DNA from: DAOMOP01 sp035444405 | GTDB taxonomy: Bacteria; Pseudomonadota; Gammaproteobacteria; Burkholderiales; Rhodocyclaceae | DNA: 6,937 nucleotides | Assembly (NCBI GenBank): GCA_035444405.1 | Contig: DAOMOP010000212.1 | Location: 1-6,937 of the forward strand | Direction of reading: 5' to 3' | Part shown: in pieces, positions 1 to 6,511 of the stretch | Position numbering within the stretch: position 1 is the stretch's first letter | How the letters are laid out: every line of letters begins with the position of its first letter | Position numbers and translations under genes: made by a program | Notes under the pieces: generated by a model | The model's input: only the letters and a program-made list of their open reading frames with translations | Told to the model about the DNA's origin: nothing | Database searches by the model: none

Positions 1-441
1 CACGCTCGTGCTGTCCCACGGGTTGCGCGTCGGCCCGTAGTGCGAGTTCTCGTTCGACGAGCCCATTGCGAACTCGTCCATGTTGGTCTTGCCGAGCATC
101 ACCGCGCCGGCCGCCTTGAGCTGCGCGACGACATGCGCGTCGTAGGGGCTGACGAAGTTCGCGAGCATCTTCGAGCCGCAGGTGGTCAGCACGCCTTCGG
201 TGCAGAACACGTCCTTGTGCGCGATCGGGATGCCGGTCAGCGCGCCCGCGCGGCCCGCGGCGATGCGCGCATCGGCGGCGCGCGCGGCGGCGAGGGCCTC
301 GTCGCGTGTGACGGTGATGAAGGCGTTCAATTGCGGGTCGAGGCGCTCGATGCGCTCGAGGAACAGGCTCGCCAGCTCGACGGCGGAGATCGTTCCGGCG
401 TCGAGCGCGGCGCGCAATTCGGTCAGGCTGGCGTTGATCAT
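1..441 (-). CDS. gatA: Glu-tRNA(Gln)/Asp-tRNA(Asn) amidotransferase subunit A, N-terminal part (cut by left edge)
   Basis: GatA is the amidase subunit of the cytoplasmic GatCAB complex. It releases ammonia from glutamine, and the complex uses the ammonia to turn mischarged Glu-tRNA(Gln) or Asp-tRNA(Asn) into the correct aminoacyl-tRNA. The 147 residues present begin MINASLTELRAAL. They contain the amidase-signature segment GIPIAHKDVFCTEG (about residues 70-83), where K76 is the expected catalytic lysine of the Ser-cisSer-Lys triad, then TTCGSKML and GKTNMDEFAMGSSNENS. The two catalytic serines lie in the GGSSGGS region, which should follow immediately beyond the left edge. The ATG at 441-439 fits the family start, although no clear Shine-Dalgarno sequence precedes it. 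The gene lies 73 bases downstream of gatC and is probably co-transcribed with it. gatB would be expected further left. Which of the two tRNA substrates is used cannot be told from this window. Confidence 0.97.
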   Translation of the reverse strand, partial: MINASLTELRAALDAGTISAVELASLFLERIERLDPQLNAFITVTRDEALAAARAADARIAAGRAGALTGIPIAHKDVFCTEGVLTTCGSKMLANFVSPYDAHVVAQLKAAGAVMLGKTNMDEFAMGSSNENSHYGPTRNPWDSTSV

Positions 442-466
442 GGGGCGGCTCGGTGGACGGGCTCGG

Positions 467-489
467 GCGCGGCGGCGAACGCGCCGCGC
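467..489. other. GC-rich inverted repeat (hairpin) between gatC and gatA
   Basis: GCGCGGCG at 467-474 and CGCCGCGC at 482-489 form a perfect 8-bp stem around a 7-base loop. It sits inside the 73-base space between the gatC stop and the gatA start. Neither side carries a T-tract, so it is not a typical intrinsic terminator. It could attenuate transcription, stabilise an mRNA end or affect gatA translation, or it could simply reflect the high GC content. The fold is read directly from the sequence; any role is inference. Confidence 0.4.
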
Positions 490-514
490 ACGGCGGCAGG
501 CGCGGACGCGAGGC

Positions 515-802
515 TTACTCGATGACCTTGGGGACGAGATAAAGGCCGGCTTCGGTCTGCGGCGCGATCTTCTGGAAGGCGTCGCGGCGGTCGGGCTCGC
601 TCACCGCGTCTTCGCGCAGGCGCTGGGCGAGCTCCTGCGGGTGGCTCATCGGCTCGACGCCGTGCGTATCGACCGCCTGCATCTGCTCGATCAGCCCGAA
701 GATGCTGTTGAGCTTGTCGCGGGTGGCCTCGGCGTCGCCCTCGGCGAGCTCGAGTCGAGCCAGCGTGGCGATCTTGCGGACGTCTTCGACGGTGAGCGAC
801 AT
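515..802 (-). CDS. gatC: Glu-tRNA(Gln)/Asp-tRNA(Asn) amidotransferase subunit C
   Basis: GatC is the small subunit of GatCAB. It wraps around GatA and helps join it to GatB, the kinase/tRNA-binding subunit. The 95-residue protein is complete and of normal length for the family. It starts MSLTVEDVRKIATLARLEL, the typical N-terminal helix, continues through a second helix (KLNSIFGLIEQMQAVDT), the conserved VEPMSHP turn and LREDAVSEPD, and ends in APQTEAGLYLVPKVIE, the usual extended C-terminal tail. The ATG at 802-800 is the only sensible start. It is not preceded by a recognisable Shine-Dalgarno motif, so initiation may be on a nearly leaderless or weak site. It is the first gene of a leftward gatCA unit and is divergent from mreB across 123 bases. 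Confidence 0.97.
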   Translation of the reverse strand: MSLTVEDVRKIATLARLELAEGDAEATRDKLNSIFGLIEQMQAVDTHGVEPMSHPQELAQRLREDAVSEPDRRDAFQKIAPQTEAGLYLVPKVIE

Positions 803-925
803 ACGTTTACAAAGGCGGCTTATTGCGTCAGGGTTTGTAGGTTATCATAACCGCTTTCGCCTGTTCGGGCGGGATAGTCGGCTCGGCTCGGGCGGCGCTC
901 ATCCACACCGGTTTCGGAATTCTCC
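803..925. promoter_or_regulatory. Divergent gatC/mreB intergenic promoter region
   Basis: This 123-base stretch separates the two divergent gene sets and must carry promoters for both unless the transcripts start inside the coding regions. The half nearer gatC (about 803-852) is clearly more AT-rich than the rest of the window; the half nearer mreB is GC-rich. On the plus strand, TATCAT (843-848) matches five of six bases of a sigma-70 -10 box. The hexamer 17 bases upstream (TTATTG, 820-825) is only a poor -35. On the minus strand, TATGAT (849-844) also matches five of six, again without a good -35. TTTACA at 806-811 resembles a -35 on the plus strand but has no -10 at the right distance. Exact promoters are therefore not assigned. 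Confidence 0.55.
840..852. promoter_or_regulatory. Perfect palindrome GGTTATCATAACC, possible operator or overlapping -10 boxes
   Basis: GGTTAT and ATAACC form perfect inverted arms around a single central C. The site lies 37 bases from the gatC start and 73 bases from the mreB start. Because it is symmetric, it offers TATCAT to rightward and TATGAT to leftward transcription, so the two -10 elements would overlap almost completely. It could instead be the binding site of a dimeric regulator. The symmetry is visible; the function is inferred and no known regulator site was recognised. Confidence 0.4.
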
Positions 926-1967
926 ATGTTTGGTTTCCTGCGTTCCTACTTCTCCAGCGATCTGGCGATCGACCTGGGCACGGCCAACACGCTCATCTAC
1001 GTCCGCGGCAAGGGCATCGTGCTCGACGAGCCGTCGGTCGTCGCGATCCGCACCGAAGGCGGGCCGAACGCCAAACGCACGATCCAGGCGGTCGGCGCGG
1101 CCGCCAAGCAGATGCTCGGCAAGACGCCGGGCAACATCAACGCGATCCGCCCGATGAAGGACGGCGTGATCGCCGATTTCGTCGTCACCGAGCAGATGAT
1201 CAAGCAGTTCATCAAGAAGGTGCACGACACGCGCATGTTCTCGCCCAGCCCGCGCATCATCATCTGCGTGCCCTGCGGCTCGACCCAGNNNNNNNNNNNN
1301 NNNNNNNNNNNNNNNNNNNNNNNNNNNNNNNNNNNNNNNNNNNNNNNNNNNNNNNNNNNNNNNNNNNNCGATCGGCGCCGGGCTGCCGGTATCGGACGCG
1401 ACCGGCTCGATGGTCGTCGATGTCGGCGGCGGCACCACCGAGGTCGGCGTGATCTCGCTCGGCGGCCTCGTCTATAGCGGCTCGGTGCGCGTCGGCGGCG
1501 ACAAGTTCGACGACGCGATCATCAACTACATCCGCCGCAACTACGGCATGCTGATCGGCGACACCACTGCCGAGAACATCAAGAAGAGCATCGGCTCGGC
1601 CTTTCCCGGCTCGGAGGTGCGCGAGCTCGAGGTCAAGGGGCGCAACCTCGCCGAGGGCATCCCGCGCAGCTTCACGATCTCGAGCAACGAGATTCTCGAG
1701 GCGGTCACCGAGCCGCTCAACCAGATCGTCTCGGCGGTCAAGATCGCGCTCGAGCAGACCCCGCCCGAGCTCGGCGCCGATATCGCCGAGCGCGGCATCG
1801 TGCTGACCGGCGGCGGCGCGCTGCTGTGCGACCTCGACCGCCTGCTGATGGAGGAGACCGGCCTGCCGGTGTTCGTCGCCGACGAACCGCTCACCTGCGT
1901 CGCGCGCGGCTGCGGCATGGCGCTCGAGAAGATGGACGCGCTGGGCTCCATTTTCACGCCCGAGTAA
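926..1967 (+). CDS. mreB: Rod shape-determining protein MreB (actin homologue), interrupted by assembly gap
   Basis: MreB is a bacterial actin that polymerises on the inner membrane and positions the Rod cell-wall synthesis complex. Residues 1-121 (926-1288) begin MFGFLRSYF, a hydrophobic/basic stretch suited to membrane binding. They then give the phosphate-1 motif DLAIDLGTANTLIYV and run to IIICVPCGSTQ. After the gap, reading resumes in another frame from 1371 (IGAGLPVS). It continues with phosphate-2 VVDVGGGTTEVGVIS, KGRNLAEGIPRSFT, the adenosine motif LTGGGALL, and the TAA stop at 1965-1967. Both halves match MreB end to end, and with the missing 28 codons restored the protein is 347 residues, the usual length. 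The frame change is attributed to a wrong gap size. C302 (restored numbering) replaces the arginine usual after GGGALL. The start has only a weak GGAA (916-919) upstream. It is the first gene of the elongasome operon. Confidence 0.97.
1289..1368. other. Assembly gap (80 Ns) inside mreB
   Basis: Eighty undetermined bases separate the codon for Q121 (CAG, 1286-1288) from a partial codon ending CG (1369-1370). By comparison with the MreB family, the missing text should encode about 27 residues covering the VERRAIRESA and IEEPMAA motifs, plus the first base of an alanine codon, that is 82 bases. Eighty Ns leave the halves out of frame. A true length of 1 modulo 3 (79, 82 and so on) is required. 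Confidence 0.98.
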
Positions 1968-2018
1968 CTGGCCAGTGGGGGACGGCGTCGTGCCGGCCCC
2001 GACGACGCACGTTCGACG

Positions 2019-2933
2019 ATGTCCCTGGCCGGTCACCAGTCGCCGCCGATCTTCAAACGTGGGCCGACCGCCACGGCGCGCCTTGTCGTGCTGGTGGCGG
2101 TCTGCCTGGTGCTGCTCGTCGCCGACCTGCGCTTTCGCTACCTCGAGGTCGTGCGCCAGGCCGTGTCGGTGGTCACCCACCCGCTGCAGCTCGTGGCCGC
2201 CGCGCCGGTCGATTTCGTGCGCAATGCGTCGGTGTATTTCGCCACGCTGGTCGAGGTCCAGCTCGAGAACGCGGAGCTGCGCCGCGCGCAGCTCGAGGCG
2301 GCGCAACGGCTGCTGCGCTTCGAGCAGCTCGAGCGCGAGAACCACGAGCTGCGCGGCCTGCTGTCGATGGCCCAGACCGTGCTCGTGCACAGCGTCGCGG
2401 CCGAGGTCTTGTACGATGCGCCGGACCCGTTCGCGCGCAAGGTCATCCTCGACAAGGGCGCGCACCACGGCATCACCGGCGGGCTGGCGGTCGTCGACGC
2501 GCGTGGCATGATCGGGCAGGTCACGCGGGTCTATCCGGTGCAGTCGGAGGTGACGCTGATCACCGACAAGGAGCAGGCGGTGCCGGTGCAGGTCGAGCGC
2601 ACCGGACTGCGCGGCGTGCTCGTCGGCAGCGGCGGCGGGCGGCTCGAGCTGCGCTTCGTGTCGGTCACGGCCGACATCCGCCCGGGCGACCGACTGGTCA
2701 CGTCGGGCCTGGACGGCGTGTTCCTGGCCGGCCTGCCGGTCGCGCACGTGCGCACGGTCGCGCCCGGCGACGACGTCTTCCTGAAGGTCTACGGCGAGCC
2801 GATCGCGCGCGTCGAGCGGGCGGTCCAGGTGCTCGCGCTGGGCCGTGCCGAGGCGCCGCCGCCGCGCCCGGATCCGGCCTCCGCGCTGGCCGACCAGCCG
2901 CTGCCCGCATCCGGACGAAACGAGGGCCATTGA
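2019..2933 (+). CDS. mreC: Rod shape-determining protein MreC
   Basis: MreC is a bitopic inner-membrane protein of the Rod complex. Its periplasmic part binds PBP2 and is thought to activate the PBP2-RodA synthase, while its membrane end contacts MreB and MreD. The 304-residue product has a short cytoplasmic N-terminus with the family motif SPPIFKRGP (about residues 8-16) and one transmembrane helix (about 21-37, LVVLVAVCLVLLVA). A predicted coiled coil follows (about 75-118, ENAELRRAQLEAAQ and ERENHELRGLL), then the beta-rich MreC domain (about 120-275, including DPFARKVILDKGAHHGI and GMIGQV). The C-terminal tail is Pro/Ala-rich. The ATG at 2019 is the only usable start: the frame is open back to the mreB stop, but no ATG or GTG lies in those 51 bases. 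No good Shine-Dalgarno sequence is close to it. Confidence 0.96.
   Translation: MSLAGHQSPPIFKRGPTATARLVVLVAVCLVLLVADLRFRYLEVVRQAVSVVTHPLQLVAAAPVDFVRNASVYFATLVEVQLENAELRRAQLEAAQRLLRFEQLERENHELRGLLSMAQTVLVHSVAAEVLYDAPDPFARKVILDKGAHHGITGGLAVVDARGMIGQVTRVYPVQSEVTLITDKEQAVPVQVERTGLRGVLVGSGGGRLELRFVSVTADIRPGDRLVTSGLDGVFLAGLPVAHVRTVAPGDDVFLKVYGEPIARVERAVQVLALGRAEAPPPRPDPASALADQPLPASGRNEGH
2922..2926 (+). promoter_or_regulatory. Ribosome binding site for mreD (GAGGG)
   Basis: GAGGG lies inside the last codons of mreC, 11 bases before the ATG at 2938. It supports that start over the upstream in-frame ATG at 2845, which would add 31 Arg/Pro-rich residues unlike any MreD N-terminus. Confidence 0.55.
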
Positions 2934-2937
2934 AGCT

Positions 2938-3459
2938 ATGCAGCCGACCCACCGCTCCAACCGCATCCTGCTGCCGGCCAAGACCTGGTTCGTGTATCTG
3001 TCGCTCGTCGTCGCGCTCGGACTCGGCTACATCCCGGTCGGGCGTCTGCCCGGCGTGCCCGACTGGGTCGCCGTGGTGCTGGCCTTCTGGTGCATCCGCG
3101 AGCCGCTGCGCGTCGGCATGGGGGCGGCCTTCGTGTTCGGCATCCTCGTCGACATCGGCCATGGCGCGGCGATGGGCCAGCATGCGCTCGCCTATGTCGT
3201 GCTCGCGTATCTGGCCACGTCGGTGTCGCGGCGCGTGCTGTGGTTCCCGCCGCTGCAGCAGGCCTTGCACGTGCTGCCGCTGCTGCTGCTGACGCAGGTG
3301 CTGATGGTGGCGGTGCGGGTCGTTGCCGGGGCGGAGTTTCCCGGCTGGTGGTATTTCGCCGACAGCTTCACCGGTGCGCTGGCGTGGCTGCCGATCAGCT
3401 TCGTGCTGCTGCTGCCGCAGTACCAGCCGGTCGAGCGCGACGAGCACCGTCCGATCTAG
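2938..3459 (+). CDS. mreD: Rod shape-determining protein MreD
   Basis: MreD is a small, multi-spanning inner-membrane protein of the Rod complex that works with MreC. Its biochemical role is less well defined than those of its partners. The 173 residues start MQPTHRSNRILLPAKTWFV and contain about five hydrophobic segments, roughly at 17-35, 42-56, 58-75, 80-95 and 106-125, with a further one near 145-160. Family features include the PDWVAVVLAFWCIREPLRVG segment and the GILVDIGHGAAMGQHAL loop, whose Asp-Gly-rich pattern is typical of MreD. Length is normal (E. coli MreD is 162). The gene begins 4 bases after the mreC stop and ends 1 base before mrdA, so translational coupling on both sides is likely. 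The N-terminal arm before the first helix is short and basic. Confidence 0.94.
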   Translation: MQPTHRSNRILLPAKTWFVYLSLVVALGLGYIPVGRLPGVPDWVAVVLAFWCIREPLRVGMGAAFVFGILVDIGHGAAMGQHALAYVVLAYLATSVSRRVLWFPPLQQALHVLPLLLLTQVLMVAVRVVAGAEFPGWWYFADSFTGALAWLPISFVLLLPQYQPVERDEHRPI

Positions 3460-3460
3460 C

Positions 3461-5359
3461 ATGACCGAGTTCCAGCGTCCCGAGCAGCTGCTGGCGGCGT
3501 TCCGCCGGCGCGTCGTCGTCGCGGCGCTGTTCGTGGTGCTCGCGTTCGCCGTGCTGGCCGGCCGCTTCTACTATCTGCAGGTGTTCAAGTACGACTACTT
3601 TCACGCGCGTGCCGAAGGCAACCGCATCGCGGTGCTGCCGGTGGTGCCGAAGCGCGGTGTCATCGTCGACCGCAACGGCGAGCTGCTCGCGCGCAACTAC
3701 TCGGCCTACACGCTCGAGATCAACCCGTCGCAGGCCGGAAACCTCGAGAAGACCATAGACCGGCTCGCCGCGATCGTCGACATCGACGAGCGCGACCGGC
3801 GCCGCTTTCGCCGCCTGGTGCTCGAGACCAAGTATTTCGACAGCGTCCCGATCCGCACCCACCTCACCGACGACGAGGTCGCGCGCATCGTTGCGCGACG
3901 CTACCAGTTTCCCGGGGTCGAGGTGCAGGCGCGGCTGTTCCGCGACTATCCGATGGGCGAGTCGGCGGCGCACGTGATCGGCTACATCGGCCGCATCAAC
4001 GAGCGCGACCTGCAGCGCATCGACGAGCGCGGCGACACCGCCAACTACCGTGGTTCCGAATACATCGGCAAGAGCGGCCTGGAGCTGTCCTACGAGGCCG
4101 AGCTGCACGGCACGACCGGCATCGAGCAGGTCGAGATCAACGCGGGAGGCCGCGCCGTGCGGCTGATGTCGCACACGCCGGCGACCGCTGGCAACGACCT
4201 CGTGCTGACGCTGGACATGGGGCTGCAGCGCGCCGCCGAGGCGGCCCTCGGTGGGCGGCGCGGCGCCGTCGTCGCGATCGAGCCGGCCTCCGGCGGCGTG
4301 CTCGCGCTGGCATCGATGCCCTCGTTCGATCCGAACCTGTTCGTCGACGGCATCTCGGTGCCCGACTGGCAGGCGCTGTCCGAATCGCCCGACCACCCCT
4401 TGCTCAACCGCGCGCTGTACAGCGCCTATCCGCCCGGCTCGACGTTCAAGCCGTTCATGGCGCTGGCGGGCCTCGAGAGCGCGCGCCGCACGCTCGGCCA
4501 GAGCTTCGACAACCAGGGCGTCTACAGCTTCGTCGGCCACCGTTTCGTCGACCGCAAGTCGAAATGCCAGAGGAACGTCGATGTGCACCGCTCGCTGGTG
4601 CACTCGTGCAACACCTACTACTACCAGCTCGCGCACGAGATGGGCATCCAGGCGATTGCCGACTTCATGGCGCCGTTCGGTTTCGGCCAGCGTACCGGCA
4701 TCGACGTGCCGGGCGAGGCTGCCGGCGTGTTGCCCTCGCCAATGTGGAAACGGACCCGCTTCTCCAAGCGTGAGCATCAGCAGTGGTATGGCGGCGAGAC
4801 CCTGTCGGTCGGCATCGGGCAGGGTTACAACGCGTATACGCCGCTGCAGATCGCGCATGCGCTCACCGTGCTGCTCAATGGCGGCAAAGCGTACCGGCCG
4901 CACGTCGTGCGCCACGTTGTCGATGCGCGCAGCGGCGCGCGCCGACCCGTCGCGCCGGCGCCGGTCGACCGCATCGCGCTCGAGCCCGCTCATGTCGCAG
5001 CGATCCGCGCCGCGATGGTGGAGGTGACGACCAAGGGCACCGCCGCGCGCGTGTTCGCCGACGCGCCGTACGCCGCCGGCGGCAAGACCGGCACCGCCCA
5101 GGTGTTCTCGCTGCGCGGCCAGCGCTATGTCGAAGGCGAGGTGGCCGAGCGCCTGCGCGATCATTCCTGGTTCATCGGTTTCGCGCCGGCCGACAAGCCC
5201 AGCATCGCGATCGCGGTGCTGGTCGAGAACGGCGGCTTCGGCTCGCAGTCGGCGGCGCCGGTGGCACGCCAGGTGATCGACTACCATCTGCTCGGCAAGC
5301 CGATCGAGGCGCCGGCCGAGGAGATCGACGAGGCGCTCGCGGCGGAGGCCGAGCAATGA
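3461..5359 (+). CDS. mrdA: Penicillin-binding protein 2 (peptidoglycan DD-transpeptidase)
   Basis: PBP2 is the monofunctional class B transpeptidase of the Rod complex. It crosslinks glycan strands made by RodA and is the target of amdinocillin-type beta-lactams. The 632-residue protein has one N-terminal membrane anchor (about 18-35, VVVAALFVVLAFAVLAG). The pedestal domain follows, with PKRGVIVDRNGELLARN and YRGSEYIGKSGLE, and then the transpeptidase domain. Its active-site motifs are all present: S327-T-F-K330, S382-C-N384 and K542-T-G544, with GIGQGY between the second and third. Length matches E. coli PBP2 (633). The ATG at 3461, one base after the mreD stop, gives the family N-terminus MTEFQRPEQLL; an upstream in-frame ATG inside mreD adds 46 atypical residues. 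The stop overlaps the rodA start (ATGA). One oddity is that the position usually occupied by His in a GHG motif, 13 residues before the SCN cysteine, is Gln (KCQRN, 368-372). Confidence 0.97.
   Translation: MTEFQRPEQLLAAFRRRVVVAALFVVLAFAVLAGRFYYLQVFKYDYFHARAEGNRIAVLPVVPKRGVIVDRNGELLARNYSAYTLEINPSQAGNLEKTIDRLAAIVDIDERDRRRFRRLVLETKYFDSVPIRTHLTDDEVARIVARRYQFPGVEVQARLFRDYPMGESAAHVIGYIGRINERDLQRIDERGDTANYRGSEYIGKSGLELSYEAELHGTTGIEQVEINAGGRAVRLMSHTPATAGNDLVLTLDMGLQRAAEAALGGRRGAVVAIEPASGGVLALASMPSFDPNLFVDGISVPDWQALSESPDHPLLNRALYSAYPPGSTFKPFMALAGLESARRTLGQSFDNQGVYSFVGHRFVDRKSKCQRNVDVHRSLVHSCNTYYYQLAHEMGIQAIADFMAPFGFGQRTGIDVPGEAAGVLPSPMWKRTRFSKREHQQWYGGETLSVGIGQGYNAYTPLQIAHALTVLLNGGKAYRPHVVRHVVDARSGARRPVAPAPVDRIALEPAHVAAIRAAMVEVTTKGTAARVFADAPYAAGGKTGTAQVFSLRGQRYVEGEVAERLRDHSWFIGFAPADKPSIAIAVLVENGGFGSQSAAPVARQVIDYHLLGKPIEAPAEEIDEALAAEAEQ
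5344..5348 (+). promoter_or_regulatory. Strong ribosome binding site for rodA (GGAGG)
   Basis: A perfect GGAGG core lies within the last codons of mrdA, 7 bases before the overlapping rodA ATG. It is the best-placed Shine-Dalgarno motif in the window and fixes the rodA start at 5356. Confidence 0.8.
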
Positions 5360-6498
5360 GCGGCGACCGCATCAATCCGTTTGCGCTCGTGCGCGCCCTC
5401 GTGCGCCCGCTCGATCCGATCCTGCTGGCGCTGGTCGGTGTGCTGCTCGGCGTGTCCTACGTGATGATGATGAGCGCCTCGCCCGAGCGCACCGCCGTGC
5501 TTCAGATCCACTTCGCGGTCGCGCTCGGAGCGATGTGGGTGCTCGCGCTGGTGCCGCCCAAGCGCCTGCTCGCGCTCGCCGTGCCGCTTTATCTGATCGG
5601 CGTGCTGCTGCTGCTGGCCGTGTTCCTGTTCGGCGAGAGCTCGAAAGGCGCCAGGCGCTGGCTCGATCTCGGGGTCATGCGCATCCAGCCGTCCGAGCTG
5701 ATGAAGATTGCGCTGCCGCTGATGCTCGCGTGGTACTTCCAGCAGCGCGAGGGCATGGTGCGGCTGGGCGAGTTCATCGTCGCCGGGGTGCTGCTGGCGA
5801 TCCCGCTGGCGCTGATCGTCGTGCAGCCGGACCTGGGCACCAGCCTGCTGGTCGGTGCCGCCGGCCTGTTCGTGCTGTTCTTCGCCGGGCTGTCGTGGAA
5901 GCTGATCGTGCCGGTGGTCGTGCTCGCCGTGGCCGGCATCGTCGCGATCGTCGGCTTCGGCGACCAGCTGTGCCAGCCCGGCGTCGACTGGCAGGTGCTG
6001 CGCGAATACCAGAAACAGCGCGTGTGCACGCTGCTCGATCCGACCCAGGATCCGCTCGGCAGGGGCTTTCACATCATCCAGTCGACCATCGCGATCGGCT
6101 CGGGGGGGGCGTATGGCAAGGGCTGGATGGACGGCACGCAGACGCATCTGGCCTTCATTCCGGAGCGTCACACCGATTTCATCTTCGCGGTGCTGGCCGA
6201 GGAGTTCGGGCTGGCCGGCGCGCTCGTGCTGCTCGGAGCCTACCTGCTGCTGCTGCTGCGCGGTTTCGTGATCGCGGCGCGCGCGCCGATGCTGGCGGCA
6301 CGGCTGATCGCCGGCGCGCTCACGATGAACGTCTTTACATACGCTTTCGTCAACATGGGCATGGTCAGCGGTATCCTCCCGGTGGTGGGCGTGCCGCTGC
6401 CGTTCGTCAGTTACGGCGGGACGGCGCTCGTGACACTGTGCATCGGGGTCGGTATCCTGATGAGCGTCGAGCGCAGCCGCATCGCAGCCAGGGAGTGA
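5356..6498 (+). CDS. rodA: Peptidoglycan glycosyltransferase RodA (SEDS family)
   Basis: RodA polymerises lipid II into glycan strands at the outer face of the inner membrane, paired with PBP2. The 380-residue product is rich in hydrophobic helices, about ten in all, as expected for SEDS proteins. Conserved elements in order are SSKGARRWLDLG and IQPSELMKIA (about 94-120), QPDLGTS (about 157-163) and the periplasmic loop with EYQKQRV and LLDPTQDPLGRGFHIIQS. Next come AIGSGGAYGKGWMDGTQ and PERHTDFIFAVLAEEFG, where D274 is the expected catalytic aspartate. The signature GMVSGILPVVGVPLPFVSYGG (about 334-354) follows. Length is slightly above E. coli RodA (370), through a modest insertion around residues 195-212 (GFGDQLCQPGVDW). 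The start overlaps the mrdA stop by four bases, so the two partner enzymes are translationally coupled. An eight-G run (6102-6109) lies in the coding sequence but the frame is intact. Confidence 0.97.
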   Translation: MSGDRINPFALVRALVRPLDPILLALVGVLLGVSYVMMMSASPERTAVLQIHFAVALGAMWVLALVPPKRLLALAVPLYLIGVLLLLAVFLFGESSKGARRWLDLGVMRIQPSELMKIALPLMLAWYFQQREGMVRLGEFIVAGVLLAIPLALIVVQPDLGTSLLVGAAGLFVLFFAGLSWKLIVPVVVLAVAGIVAIVGFGDQLCQPGVDWQVLREYQKQRVCTLLDPTQDPLGRGFHIIQSTIAIGSGGAYGKGWMDGTQTHLAFIPERHTDFIFAVLAEEFGLAGALVLLGAYLLLLLRGFVIAARAPMLAARLIAGALTMNVFTYAFVNMGMVSGILPVVGVPLPFVSYGGTALVTLCIGVGILMSVERSRIAARE

Positions 6499-6511
6499 CC
6501 CACCAGAAACC

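Noticed and set aside
806..811. TTTACA as a -35 box for mreB
   Set aside because: Good match to the hexamer, but no -10-like sequence lies 16-18 bases downstream, and it overlaps the gatC leader.
40..850. Plus-strand open frames across gatA and gatC
   Set aside because: They run opposite two clearly recognised minus-strand genes and show no family features.
859..870. Short inverted repeat CGCC/GGCG in the mreB leader as a terminator or riboswitch
   Set aside because: Only a 4-bp stem with no T-tract, and such GC pairs are expected by chance here.
926..1967. mreB as a frameshifted pseudogene
   Set aside because: The only disruption is the run of Ns. Both flanks are perfectly conserved MreB, and a two-base correction of gap length restores the full 347-residue protein.
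1260..2981. Long minus-strand open frame (573 codons) opposite mreB and mreC
   Set aside because: It spans the N gap, is full of Arg, Ala, Asp and His, and resembles no family. It is the antisense reading of GC-rich genes whose plus-strand products are clear.
3395..5356. Long minus-strand open frame (653 codons) opposite mrdA
   Set aside because: It is the mirror frame of a well-supported PBP2 gene. Its composition is that of a shadow frame and it shows no domain or credible start.
5601..6261. CTG-repeat tracts in rodA (also in mreD near 3278-3291)
   Set aside because: Short runs of CTG encode leucines in membrane helices. This is codon bias, not a repeat element.
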